Source of the DNA: Pseudomonadota bacterium
Lineage (GTDB): Bacteria; Pseudomonadota; Alphaproteobacteria; Rhizobiales; Xanthobacteraceae
DNA: 64,000 nucleotides
Direction: 5' to 3'
NCBI GenBank assembly: GCA_023451825.1
Contig: JAEXYA010000008.1
Coordinates: 1 to 64,000, forward strand
Shown here: positions 50,028-57,995 of the stretch, one piece after another
Position numbering within the stretch: position 1 is the first letter of the stretch
Layout: each line of letters opens with the position of its first letter
Made by a program: the position numbers and the translations under genes
The notes under the pieces: generated by a model
Databases searched by the model: none
What the model was told of the DNA's origin: nothing
Seen by the model: only the letters and a program-made list of their open reading frames with translations

Positions 50028-51389
50028 ATGATCACCGACCGTCGCAATCTCCTGAATGCGTCCGCGCTTGGCGCGGCCGGCGTGCTGATCGCCTCGCGTG
50101 CCGAGGCGGCACCCCTGCCCTCCGCACTCGGACGCGATGCCACGCAATATGGCGTGCGCTCCAATACGCAGGACGATCAGACAAAACTCCTGCAACGCGC
50201 TATCGATGACGCCACGCGCCTGCAGGCACCGCTGGTGCTGCCGCCCGGGAATTATCGCACCGGGCCGCTCAAGCTTTCCCGCGGCTCACAACTTGTCGGC
50301 ATTCGCGGCGCCACCGTCCTCACCTCGCTCGGCGGCGGACCGCTGCTCTCCGGTGAAGGCGCCGACTATCTCGGCCTCAACGGCCTCACGCTTGACGGCA
50401 ACTATGCGACACTGCCGCCGCGCCGCGGATTGATCCAGTTCACGCAAGGCAACGACATCCACATCGAGGATTGCACGATCCTCAAGAGCGGCAATGCCGG
50501 CATCTGGCTCGAACAATGTGCGGGCGCCATTCGCAGCAACGTCTTCAGCGACATCGCCACCACCGCCATCGTGTCCTTCGACGGCAGAGGCCTGCTCGTC
50601 GCGCAGAACACGATCAGCAATACCCGCAGCAACGGCATTGAGATCCTGCGCAGCGCGATCGGTGACGACGGCACGCAGGTGATCGACAACCGGATCGAGG
50701 ATATCAAGGCCGGGCCCGGCGGCTCCGGCCAGTACGGCAATGCGATCAACGCGTTTCGCGCCGGCAATGTGATCGTGTCCGGCAATCGCATCAAGAATTG
50801 CGATTACTCCGCAGTGCGCGGCAATTCGGCGTCGAACATCCACATCACCGGCAACAGCGTCTCCCAAGTACGCGAAGTGGCATTGTATTCGGAATTTGCG
50901 TTCGAAGGCGCCGTGATTGCCAACAACACGGTGGATGGGGCGGCGTTCGGTGTGTCGGTTTGTAATTTCAACGAAGGCGGACGCATCGCCGTCGTCCAGG
51001 GCAATATCGTCCGCAACCTCATTCCGCGGCGGCCAGCCGGCACGATCCCGGACGATGAAGCCGGGGTCGGCATCTATGTCGAAGCGGATGCAACGGTGAG
51101 CGGCAATGTGGTGGAGAATGCGCCAAGCTTCGGCATTATCGCCGGCTGGGGCAAATATCTGCGTGATGTCGCCATCACCGGCAATGTGGTGCGCAATGCG
51201 TTTGTAGGGATCGGCGTTTCGGTCATGCCCGGCGCCGGCACGGCGCTGGTCAGCAACAACATGATTTCAGGCGCAGCACGCGGCGCCGTGGTCGGCCTCG
51301 ACCACGCCAAGCCGACGACGCCGGATCTCGCGGCCAAGGGCGCGCAGAGTTTTGCGCAGATTGCGCTGTCGGGAAATGTGGTGCGATAG
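50028..51389 (+). CDS. TIGR03808 family Tat-exported beta-helix protein
   Basis: A 453-residue protein: Tat signal (TDRRNLLNASALGAAGVLIASRAEAAP), then a right-handed parallel beta-helix as in pectate-lyase-like proteins, with recurring N-x-I/V turns (VIDNRIEDI, VIVSGNRIKNC, IHITGNSVSQV, VIANNTVDGA, VVQGNIVRNL). Matches the twin-arginine repeat family TIGR03808 of Rhodopseudomonas/Bradyrhizobium. Possibly a polysaccharide-active or binding protein. ATG 50028 follows GGACATCTGCC. Its partner TIGR03809 is convergent just beyond the repeat at 51394. Confidence 0.88.
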   Translation: MITDRRNLLNASALGAAGVLIASRAEAAPLPSALGRDATQYGVRSNTQDDQTKLLQRAIDDATRLQAPLVLPPGNYRTGPLKLSRGSQLVGIRGATVLTSLGGGPLLSGEGADYLGLNGLTLDGNYATLPPRRGLIQFTQGNDIHIEDCTILKSGNAGIWLEQCAGAIRSNVFSDIATTAIVSFDGRGLLVAQNTISNTRSNGIEILRSAIGDDGTQVIDNRIEDIKAGPGGSGQYGNAINAFRAGNVIVSGNRIKNCDYSAVRGNSASNIHITGNSVSQVREVALYSEFAFEGAVIANNTVDGAAFGVSVCNFNEGGRIAVVQGNIVRNLIPRRPAGTIPDDEAGVGIYVEADATVSGNVVENAPSFGIIAGWGKYLRDVAITGNVVRNAFVGIGVSVMPGAGTALVSNNMISGAARGAVVGLDHAKPTTPDLAAKGAQSFAQIALSGNVVR

Positions 51390-51393
51390 TTTC

Positions 51394-51474
51394 TAGGGTG
51401 GGCAAAGCGAAGCGTGCCCACCTCCAAATGCACGGCTGGTGAAGGTGGGCACGCTGCGCTTTGCCCACCCTGCA
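51394..51474. repeat. Palindromic intergenic repeat, GGTGGGCA family (copy 4)
   Basis: TAGGGTGGGCAAAGCG with AAGCGTGCCCACC, and GAAGGTGGGCACGC with GCTTTGCCCACCCTGCA. Between the convergent TIGR03808 and TIGR03809 genes; its end is within 3 nt of the TIGR03809 stop. Confidence 0.92.
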
Positions 51475-51476
51475 TA

Positions 51477-52067
51477 TTACATCGCCGCGGCGCGGAGCAT
51501 CGGGTAGCGCGCGACGATGGCGTCATGATCGAATAGATCGAGCGGCGAGACGTGATGCACCGGCGCCTCGACGTCCGGGATATCCATCACGTCGCTGGCA
51601 GCGGAGTGATCGACGATCACATCGCTCATGGCGACCAGCTGCGGCCTGCGCGCGGCGTCGCGTTGTGCCGCATGATCCTCGAAAGACAGCACCTCGGCTC
51701 TGTGCTGGACGGCCGGCTTGACGATGTCGGTCTTTGCCATTTCGACCGTCGCCATTTCAGCCTGCGCGACCTGGATCGCGGCGATAAGCGGTTGGATCGG
51801 CGGCGCATCGCGGATCACCGGCGCGACGAAGACACCATTGGCCATCGCTTGCCAGCGCTCGAGCGTTTCCTTGGCTTCCTGGATATTGTCGAGAAACTCA
51901 GTCTCGGTGTGGAAATGGCGCCAACGACCGCTGTCGAACAGCTCGGTGAGATAGGCAAAGCGCTGCTCGGCCAAAGCGGCCCAACGCTGGACGTTCTTGC
52001 GGGTCTTGGGGTCGCCGAAATACGGCGAGGTGGCATGAGAAAGTGCTGGGTGCAGTGACATGTGCAT
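51477..52067 (-). CDS. TIGR03809 family protein
   Basis: A 196-residue protein: NVQRWAALAEQRFAYLTELFDSGRWRHFHTETEFLDNIQEAKETLERWQAMANG, then an Ala/Val-rich acidic C-terminal region ending ARYPMLRAAAM. I recognise it as TIGR03809, a small family recorded as adjacent to TIGR03808 in these genera; no function is known. It lies convergent with TIGR03808 across a REP element. ATG 52061 is an alternative start. Confidence 0.8.
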   Translation of the reverse strand: MHMSLHPALSHATSPYFGDPKTRKNVQRWAALAEQRFAYLTELFDSGRWRHFHTETEFLDNIQEAKETLERWQAMANGVFVAPVIRDAPPIQPLIAAIQVAQAEMATVEMAKTDIVKPAVQHRAEVLSFEDHAAQRDAARRPQLVAMSDVIVDHSAASDVMDIPDVEAPVHHVSPLDLFDHDAIVARYPMLRAAAM

Positions 52068-52368
52068 GTCCGCGAAAGAGAAAAAACGGAATCAACGCAA
52101 CAGAATCACTAAACGGTACCTAGCTACAATCTGTGGAAAACTATCCGCAGTCTAGCAAAATGTGTCCGCAATTTGACAGTTTCCGCTGGAAAATCTCGAA
52201 AAGCCCAATGGAATCTGTACTTCTTCTGTCAAGCCGAGGTGACGAATGGCGGTATGTCACAGAAGCTTGGAACAAATATTACAGAAGCAATTAACGCACA
52301 GTTAACGATGGAAGCTGTCCCCAACCTTGTGTGCGATGCGGGCTGGCATTGTTGCCCACAAACGAAAC
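52068..52368. other. Intergenic region with CtrA-type box (TTAA-N7-TTAA at 52291-52305)
   Basis: About 550 bases separate TIGR03809 from the anti-sigma gene, both on the minus strand. It is AT-rich for this genome. The exact box TTAA CGCACAG TTAA is 224 nt upstream of the TIGR03809 start. No convincing gene is visible. Confidence 0.5.
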
Positions 52369-52398
52369 GACCCGCCCGGGGGGACAACCGGACGGGTC
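52369..52398 (-). terminator. Likely Rho-independent terminator behind ECF operon
   Basis: GACCCGTCCGG, an 8-nt loop, CCGGGCGGGTC (minus-strand sense, one mismatch), followed by GTTTCGTTTGT. Lies 222 nt beyond the anti-sigma stop codon. A T-rich but interrupted tail makes it a moderate candidate. Confidence 0.5.
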
Positions 52399-52620
52399 GA
52401 GCGATACCGAGGGCGCAGGTTGGGCGCATGCGCCGGAGACTGGTCTCGCTGGGGAGGGAATGCCGCTCCCATATTCATCAGTCGGTGCAGCGCGTGAAAC
52501 GTTCAATGCGATCGAACATTTCGGCGATCATGCAATCGCTCTCGGGTTGTCGTTGCCCGGCTTGACCGGGCAATCCAGCACACCGGCCCGGTGGCGACAG
52601 GCCGGCGGTGTCACGCGCCT

Positions 52621-53424
52621 TTACGGCGCCGGCACCGCCATGCTCACGATCTTCTCGTTTTCGAGACGACGGATCAGGACCGCGACCTGATCCTTGGTCA
52701 TGACATCGCTACCGAACTGCAGGCGGAAAATGCCGCTTTTATCGTTACCGATGATCGTGCCCTGATAGGCATCGAGCAAAGCGGTGATGTCAGACATCCG
52801 CGCAGTTGGCGCGAAGAGGACATTCACATGTGTCGGACCGCCGGCGGCCGCCTCTGCGACGGGCGCCGATGCCTGCATCGAACGCGTGGTGACCGCTGGC
52901 GCGCTTCGCATGGCGGGTGCAGGCGCAGGCGTCGCGGAGGGTGCCGCAGTCGGGGCCGCCTTGGGCGCCGCAGTCTCCTGGCTTAGCGGACGGAAGCCGC
53001 CCTCCTCGCCGCGCTGCATGACGATGCTGCCGATCACGCCGGCCTGCAGCATGATGGCGAGACAGCCGATCGCCGTGCCGGCCATCAGCGTGCGCGGCGT
53101 CAGCGAACCGAACCAGCTCGACAGGCGCGAACCAAAGCTCACCGACTTCGAGGTGTCCTTGCGCGGAGGCTCGGCATCGATAGCCGCGAACAGTTTCTGC
53201 ATGGCGCGGCTGGAGGGCGCGCCAAGGCTTTCGTTCAGCGCGATGGTCTCGGCATATTCCTCTCGGATGACTTCATACTGGCGCGCGAGGTCGGCATCGC
53301 GGGCGAGCGCGTCATCGACGCGCCGGGCGTCGCGCGCGCTGAGCGTGCCGGCGGCGTGCCAAGGCAACAATGCCTCGATCTCGCCCGGCTCCTGCTCCGG
53401 CAGTCTATTGCTCATCGCCGTCAT
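52621..53424 (-). CDS. Membrane anti-sigma factor (RskA-like, no zinc motif)
   Basis: A 267-residue anti-sigma factor. N-terminal cytoplasmic domain (EIEALLPWHAAGTLSARDARRVDDALARD), one transmembrane segment (LMAGTAIGCLAIMLQAGVIGSIVM), a Pro/Ala linker and a periplasmic C-terminal domain (HVNVLFAPTARMSDITALLDAYQGTIIG...LIRRLENEKIVSMAV). The HxxxCxxC zinc motif of many anti-sigmas is missing; the only Cys is in the membrane helix. It overlaps the sigma gene by ATGA, so they are co-expressed. Presumably sequesters the sigma at the membrane. Confidence 0.85.
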   Translation of the reverse strand: MTAMSNRLPEQEPGEIEALLPWHAAGTLSARDARRVDDALARDADLARQYEVIREEYAETIALNESLGAPSSRAMQKLFAAIDAEPPRKDTSKSVSFGSRLSSWFGSLTPRTLMAGTAIGCLAIMLQAGVIGSIVMQRGEEGGFRPLSQETAAPKAAPTAAPSATPAPAPAMRSAPAVTTRSMQASAPVAEAAAGGPTHVNVLFAPTARMSDITALLDAYQGTIIGNDKSGIFRLQFGSDVMTKDQVAVLIRRLENEKIVSMAVPAP

Positions 53425-53990
53425 GGCCAGCCTCGTTCAATGCCGGCTGCCTTCAGCAGCTCGGCCAATTTCTTGCGCGCATAGAACAGACGCGTTTTCA
53501 CGGTGTTCTCTGGAATTCCAATCAGCTCGGCCACCTCCTCCACGGATTTCTCGTGGTAGTAGACGAGGTCAACAATCTCGCGGTGATCTGCCGACAGCGA
53601 CGTCAGACAACGTCGCAACGCGTCACCTTTATCTTTCTTCTGGACGGTCACCTCAGGATCGTCGGACGTATCCTCGATCGCATTGGCCGTCTCGTCGTCC
53701 AGCTCCGCATCCTTGCGCTTCCGTAATGCGGAGAGCGCCTTGAACCGCGTAATGGCCAGCAACCAGGTCGAGACAGCCGAACGCCCCTCAAACTTGCCGG
53801 CCTGACGCCACACATCCAGGAACACCTCGCTAATAAGGTCCTCCGCAATCGCTTCGTTCCGCACCAGCCGAAGGCCGAAGCGGAACACCCTGACGTGATG
53901 GCGCCCATAAAGCACCTGCATCGCGAGGCGGTCGCCCTGCGCAATCCGGCCGATCAGGATGTCATCCGATATCGCCTGGGTCGCGCTCAC
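53421..53990 (-). CDS. ECF-type RNA polymerase sigma factor
   Basis: A 189-residue sigma-70-family ECF factor. Region 2: LYGRHHVRVFRFGLRLVRNEAIAEDLISEVFLDVWRQAGKFEGRSAVSTWLLAITRFKALSALRKRK. Region 4: LSADHREIVDLVYYHEKSVEEVAELIGIPENTVKTRLFYARKKLAELL. I chose the GTG at 53990; the frame reaches 54059, whose extra residues are not family-like. The anti-sigma follows with a 4-nt overlap. Target genes unknown. Confidence 0.9.
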   Translation of the reverse strand: MSATQAISDDILIGRIAQGDRLAMQVLYGRHHVRVFRFGLRLVRNEAIAEDLISEVFLDVWRQAGKFEGRSAVSTWLLAITRFKALSALRKRKDAELDDETANAIEDTSDDPEVTVQKKDKGDALRRCLTSLSADHREIVDLVYYHEKSVEEVAELIGIPENTVKTRLFYARKKLAELLKAAGIERGWP

Positions 53991-54398
53991 TGTCCGTCTC
54001 GCAGAGTTGGTCGGGTTGAAATCACAAGAGGTTCGACTGGCAAGGCAAATTCTTCTCAAAATCGAGCAGGATAGGCCGCAAGTTGCCGGCTGGGTGTCGG
54101 CGCGGCGTTCCGGCTGGGAACAGCGGGTGGATGGGTACCATAGAGCTGCTTCGTTTCCGAGTATGTCCGCATCATTCGCCCAACAAGCTTACCGAGTCGA
54201 CAGTGCCGCACCACAGGCTTTGGAGCGACCTATCGATTTCTTTCCTTGAATCGCGCGTTCGCCTGGCGACCGTACCGGGATAAGGGAAATTATCCTGATA
54301 ATCTAGGGGCATAGCCAAAAACCGGGCGGGCACGGGCAGCCATAGATACCAAACATAAAGGCTTTGGAACTTAGAGTTCCCATAATGAAACCCAATGA
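53991..54398. promoter_or_regulatory. Divergent control region between ECF and GGDEF genes
   Basis: A 408-bp intergenic stretch. Two exact inverted repeats are present: GGATAA-N6-TTATCC (54278-54295) and GGAACT-TAG-AGTTCC (54366-54380), the latter 18 nt before the GGDEF start. They may be operators for the divergent genes. I found no clear ECF-type promoter. Confidence 0.45.
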
Positions 54399-55556
54399 AT
54401 GGGATCAATGACAGCAACCGCCGGTTCATTTTACGATCCTGCGAACGGCGATTTCGAAGCCGTCGATGGCGAGTCGTTGCCGATGATGCAGGCGCGGCGG
54501 CTGCGACGCAGGCGCCAGACGCTGGCCGTGGCCGCCGCGAGCCATGTCATCAATGTTGCTTTGCTGGCGCTGTTCGCTGTGGCCGGCACCATTTCCACCA
54601 CGCTGGTGATCGCCTTCGCGGTCTGCGCCGCCTGCAAGGTCGCACTGTTCGTGGCGATTTCCGAAAGCGGCATCAGCGACCGCTGGAAGGATCATTTCTT
54701 CGCGGCGCCCTACACGACCGTGACTTGCGCGATGATGCTGTGCTTCATCTATGCCGCGCCCGCGGTCGCCGTCGTGTTTCTCTGCGCCTTCTTCCTGATC
54801 GCCAATGTGGTGGCCTTCCGCGCCTCGCCGCTGCGCGGCGCGATCGCCTGTGTGATCATGTGCGGCAGCGTCATCGCGCTCTATCTACTGGCAGACCTGC
54901 CGCTGGTCGCGCCCGCGGGTAACACTCTCGAACGTCTGGCCACGCTGCTGATATTCGCGGCCACGTTGATGCGCATCATGTTCATCAACATCTTCGCGAC
55001 CCGTGTGCGCGACAGCCTGTATCGCCGCAGCGCTGCGCTCGAGACCGCCTATAAGCGGATCGAGGAGCTGGCAGAGGTCGATGAACTCACCGGCGCGCTC
55101 AATCGCCGCAGCATCATGCGGCAGCTCGACGACGATGTGGCGCGCTGCCACCAGGCGAACACCGCCTGCACCATCGCTTTGATCGATCTCGATCATTTCA
55201 AGCAGGTCAACGATCGCTTCGGCCACCTCACCGGCGATGAGGTGCTGCGCACCTTCGCCATCAGCATCTTCGCCAATATCCGCGCCATCGATCGGTTTGG
55301 CCGCTTCGGCGGCGAGGAATTCCTGCTGTTGCTGCCGGACACCGCCCATGACAGCGGCGCGCGCATGCTCGACCGCCTGCGCGCCATCATTGAGACGCTC
55401 GACTGGAGTGCGTTTTCCGAAGGATTAACCGTCACGATATCCGCTGGCGTTGCGACGCTTCGCCCGAGCGAAACATCCGAATCCCTGCTTGCCCGCGCCG
55501 ACCTTGCCCTTTACGCAGCTAAGGAACGCGGTCGCAACCGCATTGCCGCCGCCTGA
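54399..55556 (+). CDS. Membrane diguanylate cyclase (GGDEF)
   Basis: A 385-residue protein. About six transmembrane segments (residues 40-205) form a MASE-like sensory part, then a GGDEF domain: DELTGALNRRSIMRQLDDDV, IALIDLDHFKQVNDRFGHLTGDEVLRTF and the active site FGGEEF. The inhibitory I-site RAID lies five residues before GGEEF, so product feedback should work. Makes cyclic-di-GMP at the inner membrane. Divergent from the ECF pair. Confidence 0.92.
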   Translation: MGSMTATAGSFYDPANGDFEAVDGESLPMMQARRLRRRRQTLAVAAASHVINVALLALFAVAGTISTTLVIAFAVCAACKVALFVAISESGISDRWKDHFFAAPYTTVTCAMMLCFIYAAPAVAVVFLCAFFLIANVVAFRASPLRGAIACVIMCGSVIALYLLADLPLVAPAGNTLERLATLLIFAATLMRIMFINIFATRVRDSLYRRSAALETAYKRIEELAEVDELTGALNRRSIMRQLDDDVARCHQANTACTIALIDLDHFKQVNDRFGHLTGDEVLRTFAISIFANIRAIDRFGRFGGEEFLLLLPDTAHDSGARMLDRLRAIIETLDWSAFSEGLTVTISAGVATLRPSETSESLLARADLALYAAKERGRNRIAAA

Positions 55557-55676
55557 TCATTTTTGACCACCCCAGATCCTTTTCGACCATCCACGACGCA
55601 TTCTGATCGACCAAGACTTTAAGACCACCGAGGCGACCGAGAACGGGCGCCGTTTTGATGTCTCCAGGATAGAGCC

Positions 55677-56789
55677 ATGGTTTTCAAATCGCCGATTTCG
55701 GCCAATCTGCTTGACGACCTGCAGACTGCGCTCGCGCATGGCAATGTCGCGCGCCGCGTCGATATGCTGCGTCAGGTCACCGACCTCTTCATCGATCATG
55801 CTGCGGACTATTCGAAAGCGCAGATCGCCGTCTTCGACGACGTATTCGAATGCCTGATCGAACATCTGGAAGCCGAGACCAAAGTGCTGCTCGCCGAACG
55901 TCTCGCGCCGGCCAGCAGCGCGCCGCCGCGCGTGGTGCGTCGCCTTGCTTTCGACGATCGCGTCGAGATCGCCGCGCCGGTGCTGTCACAATCGAGCCAG
56001 CTCGACGAGACCGCATTGATCGAAAATGCCCGCACCAAGAGCCAGGGGCACCTGCTCGCAATCTCGACTCGCAAAACATTGAGCGGCGCCGTCACCGACA
56101 TCCTGGTCGAACGCGGCAATGATGACGTGGTCATCAGCACCGTGAGCAATCAGGGCGCTTCGTTTTCCGAGCGCGGCTATGACCGGCTGGTACAGCGCGC
56201 CGGCAGCAATGACGGCATTGCCGCCTGTGTTGCGATGCGACCGTCGATGCCGCGGCATCATTTGCTGAAACTGATCAATCAGGCCTCGGCGTCGGTCCGC
56301 GCGCGCATGGCGGCGGCCAACCCGAAGCTTGCTGGCGAGATTTCCTCCGCCGTGCAGAAAGCGACGCGACAGACCCGCTCGGCGCCGGTAGCTTTGAGCG
56401 AGGAAGCGGCGATCTCGCACGAACTTGTGCGCCTGCTCCATAAGGATGGCCGCCTCGATGAGCACGAGGTGTTGAAATTCGCGATCAATGACAAATTCGA
56501 CGAGGCCAATGCTGCGATCGCATGCCTCGCCCATGCGCCGGTCGCTGTGGTCGAAGCCATGATGATCGAGGCGACCAATGAGGGCATCCTCATCCTGTCG
56601 AAGGTCGCAAATTTCTCGTGGCCGACCGTCAAGGCGATCATCGATCTGCGGCAGCGACTATCCAACCAGCCGCTGTCCGACAACAATGCCGAACGCGACA
56701 CCTATGAACGCCTGCGTCCTTCGACCGCACAACAAGTGCTGCGCTTCCATCGCATGCAGCAGGTGACGGCAGATACGTCTGCCGCCTGA
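55677..56789 (+). CDS. DUF2336 domain protein (second of two)
   Basis: A 370-residue DUF2336 protein: FKSPISANLLDDLQTALAHGNVARRVDMLRQVTDLFIDHAADYSKAQIAVFDDVFECLIEHLE, matching the family's N-terminal helical domain, then HEAT-like helices with a C-terminal AACLAHAPVAVVEAMMIEATNEGILILSKVANFSWPTVKAIIDLR. Longer than the copy at 18981, and their sequences differ clearly. Cytoplasmic; function unknown. It follows the diguanylate cyclase by 120 nt. Confidence 0.85.
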   Translation: MVFKSPISANLLDDLQTALAHGNVARRVDMLRQVTDLFIDHAADYSKAQIAVFDDVFECLIEHLEAETKVLLAERLAPASSAPPRVVRRLAFDDRVEIAAPVLSQSSQLDETALIENARTKSQGHLLAISTRKTLSGAVTDILVERGNDDVVISTVSNQGASFSERGYDRLVQRAGSNDGIAACVAMRPSMPRHHLLKLINQASASVRARMAAANPKLAGEISSAVQKATRQTRSAPVALSEEAAISHELVRLLHKDGRLDEHEVLKFAINDKFDEANAAIACLAHAPVAVVEAMMIEATNEGILILSKVANFSWPTVKAIIDLRQRLSNQPLSDNNAERDTYERLRPSTAQQVLRFHRMQQVTADTSAA

Positions 56790-56958
56790 TCCTGCGTCGC
56801 CACCCGCAGTCTGTCCCAGTCCGCCTCATCGCTGCAACACCGTTTGCGCTGACCTGCCATTCGCGCAGCAGGCATCGACTTGCCCGCGCAGGGGTTGATA
56901 GTGATGCCCGTCGCGGCGATCAACGCCGCAAGACTGGGACGACAACGGGGCGGACACC

Positions 56959-57936
56959 ATGCGTGTGTTGATCACTGGCGCCGGCGGCTTCATCGGCACG
57001 ACACTCACCGCTGCATTGCTGCAAGGCGGTGTTCTGCAGAACGCCAAAGGCGAGAGCCAGCGGATCGACGAGATCCTGCTGCTCGACACCTACCTGCCCG
57101 CAACCTCCGATCCGCGCCTCACGGGCATGCAGGCGGATATTTCCGACCGCGACACACGCGCGCAGATCGCCGCATGGAAACCGCAATGCGTCTTTCATCT
57201 CGCGGCCGTACTGACCAGCGCCGCCGAAGAGGATCCCGCCGCCGCGCTCGCGGTCAATGTGTCGTCGCTCGCCGATCTGATCGAAGCCGTGGGTAGCAAG
57301 ACCGCGCCGCCGCGCTTCATTTTCCCGAGTTCGATTGCCGTGTTCGGCGGATTGCTGCCCGACAATGTCGATGACGATCACCTGCAAAAGCCGCAGACCT
57401 CGTATGGCACGCACAAAGCCATCGCCGAACTGATGCTGGCGGATGCGACCCGCCATGGCCTGATCGATGCCCGCGCGCTGCGGCTTCCCATTGTGCTGGT
57501 GCATCCCGGTCCGCCGACGAATTCGGTGTCGGACCGTATCGCCGGCATGGTGCGCGACAGCGTCGCCGGCAAGCCATCGGTGTGCCCGTTGCGGCCCGAC
57601 ACCAAGGTGCCGGTGGTGTCAGTCGATACGGTGGTGCGCAACCTGATTACGCTGCATGACGCGGATACGGCCGCGCTGCGCGGCAAGCGCGTGCTCAATC
57701 AACCTGCGCTGACGGTCAGCATGGAAGACATCGTCAATGCGCTCAACATCGTGGCGGAAAGCGCGCCGCAAGTGACATTCGAGCCGGATGCGGAATTGAA
57801 GAAGATCGTCGATGGCTGGCCGAAGGGGTTTATCTCGACGCGCGCACCGTCGGTGGGCGTGGTAGCCGACAAGACCTTTGACGAGATCATCATGAGCTAT
57901 CAGCGGCATTTGGGCGGGAAGACGGCGGCGGCCTGA
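56959..57936 (+). CDS. NAD-dependent epimerase/dehydratase, DenD (D-erythronate dehydrogenase)-like
   Basis: A 325-residue extended short-chain dehydrogenase: Rossmann GAGGFIGTTL, HLAAVLTSAAEEDPAAALAVNVSSL, catalytic Ser in FIFPSSIAVFGG and Y-x3-K in SYGTHKAIAELM. The segment RLPIVLVHPGPPTNSVSDRIAGMVRDSVAGKP resembles DenD, which oxidises D-erythronate or related acids. The exact substrate is uncertain; it stands alone, without the expected transporter or kinase neighbours. Confidence 0.85.
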   Translation: MRVLITGAGGFIGTTLTAALLQGGVLQNAKGESQRIDEILLLDTYLPATSDPRLTGMQADISDRDTRAQIAAWKPQCVFHLAAVLTSAAEEDPAAALAVNVSSLADLIEAVGSKTAPPRFIFPSSIAVFGGLLPDNVDDDHLQKPQTSYGTHKAIAELMLADATRHGLIDARALRLPIVLVHPGPPTNSVSDRIAGMVRDSVAGKPSVCPLRPDTKVPVVSVDTVVRNLITLHDADTAALRGKRVLNQPALTVSMEDIVNALNIVAESAPQVTFEPDAELKKIVDGWPKGFISTRAPSVGVVADKTFDEIIMSYQRHLGGKTAAA

Positions 57937-57949
57937 GAAACTCATGATG

Positions 57950-57981
57950 GAAGGTGGGCAAAGCGCTGCGTGCCCACCTTC
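57950..57981. repeat. Palindromic intergenic repeat, GGTGGGCA family (single hairpin)
   Basis: GAAGGTGGGCA, AAGCGCTGCG, TGCCCACCTTC: one half-element, a perfect 11-bp stem, between convergent genes. Confidence 0.9.
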
Positions 57982-57995
57982 GCTATACAACGTTC

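Noticed and set aside
52173..52565. Plus-strand open frame in the 52.1-52.6 kb gap
   Set aside because: It crosses the terminator hairpin and the CtrA box, has no ribosome-binding site and gives a low-quality protein.
54366..54380. GGAACT-TAG-AGTTCC as an EcfG-type promoter
   Set aside because: GGAAC is not followed by CGTT at 16-17 bp; I keep it only as an inverted repeat.
24376..57981. CRISPR array made of the repeated GGTGGGCA elements
   Set aside because: Copies are kilobases apart, palindromic as inverted pairs, and lack regular spacers or cas genes.
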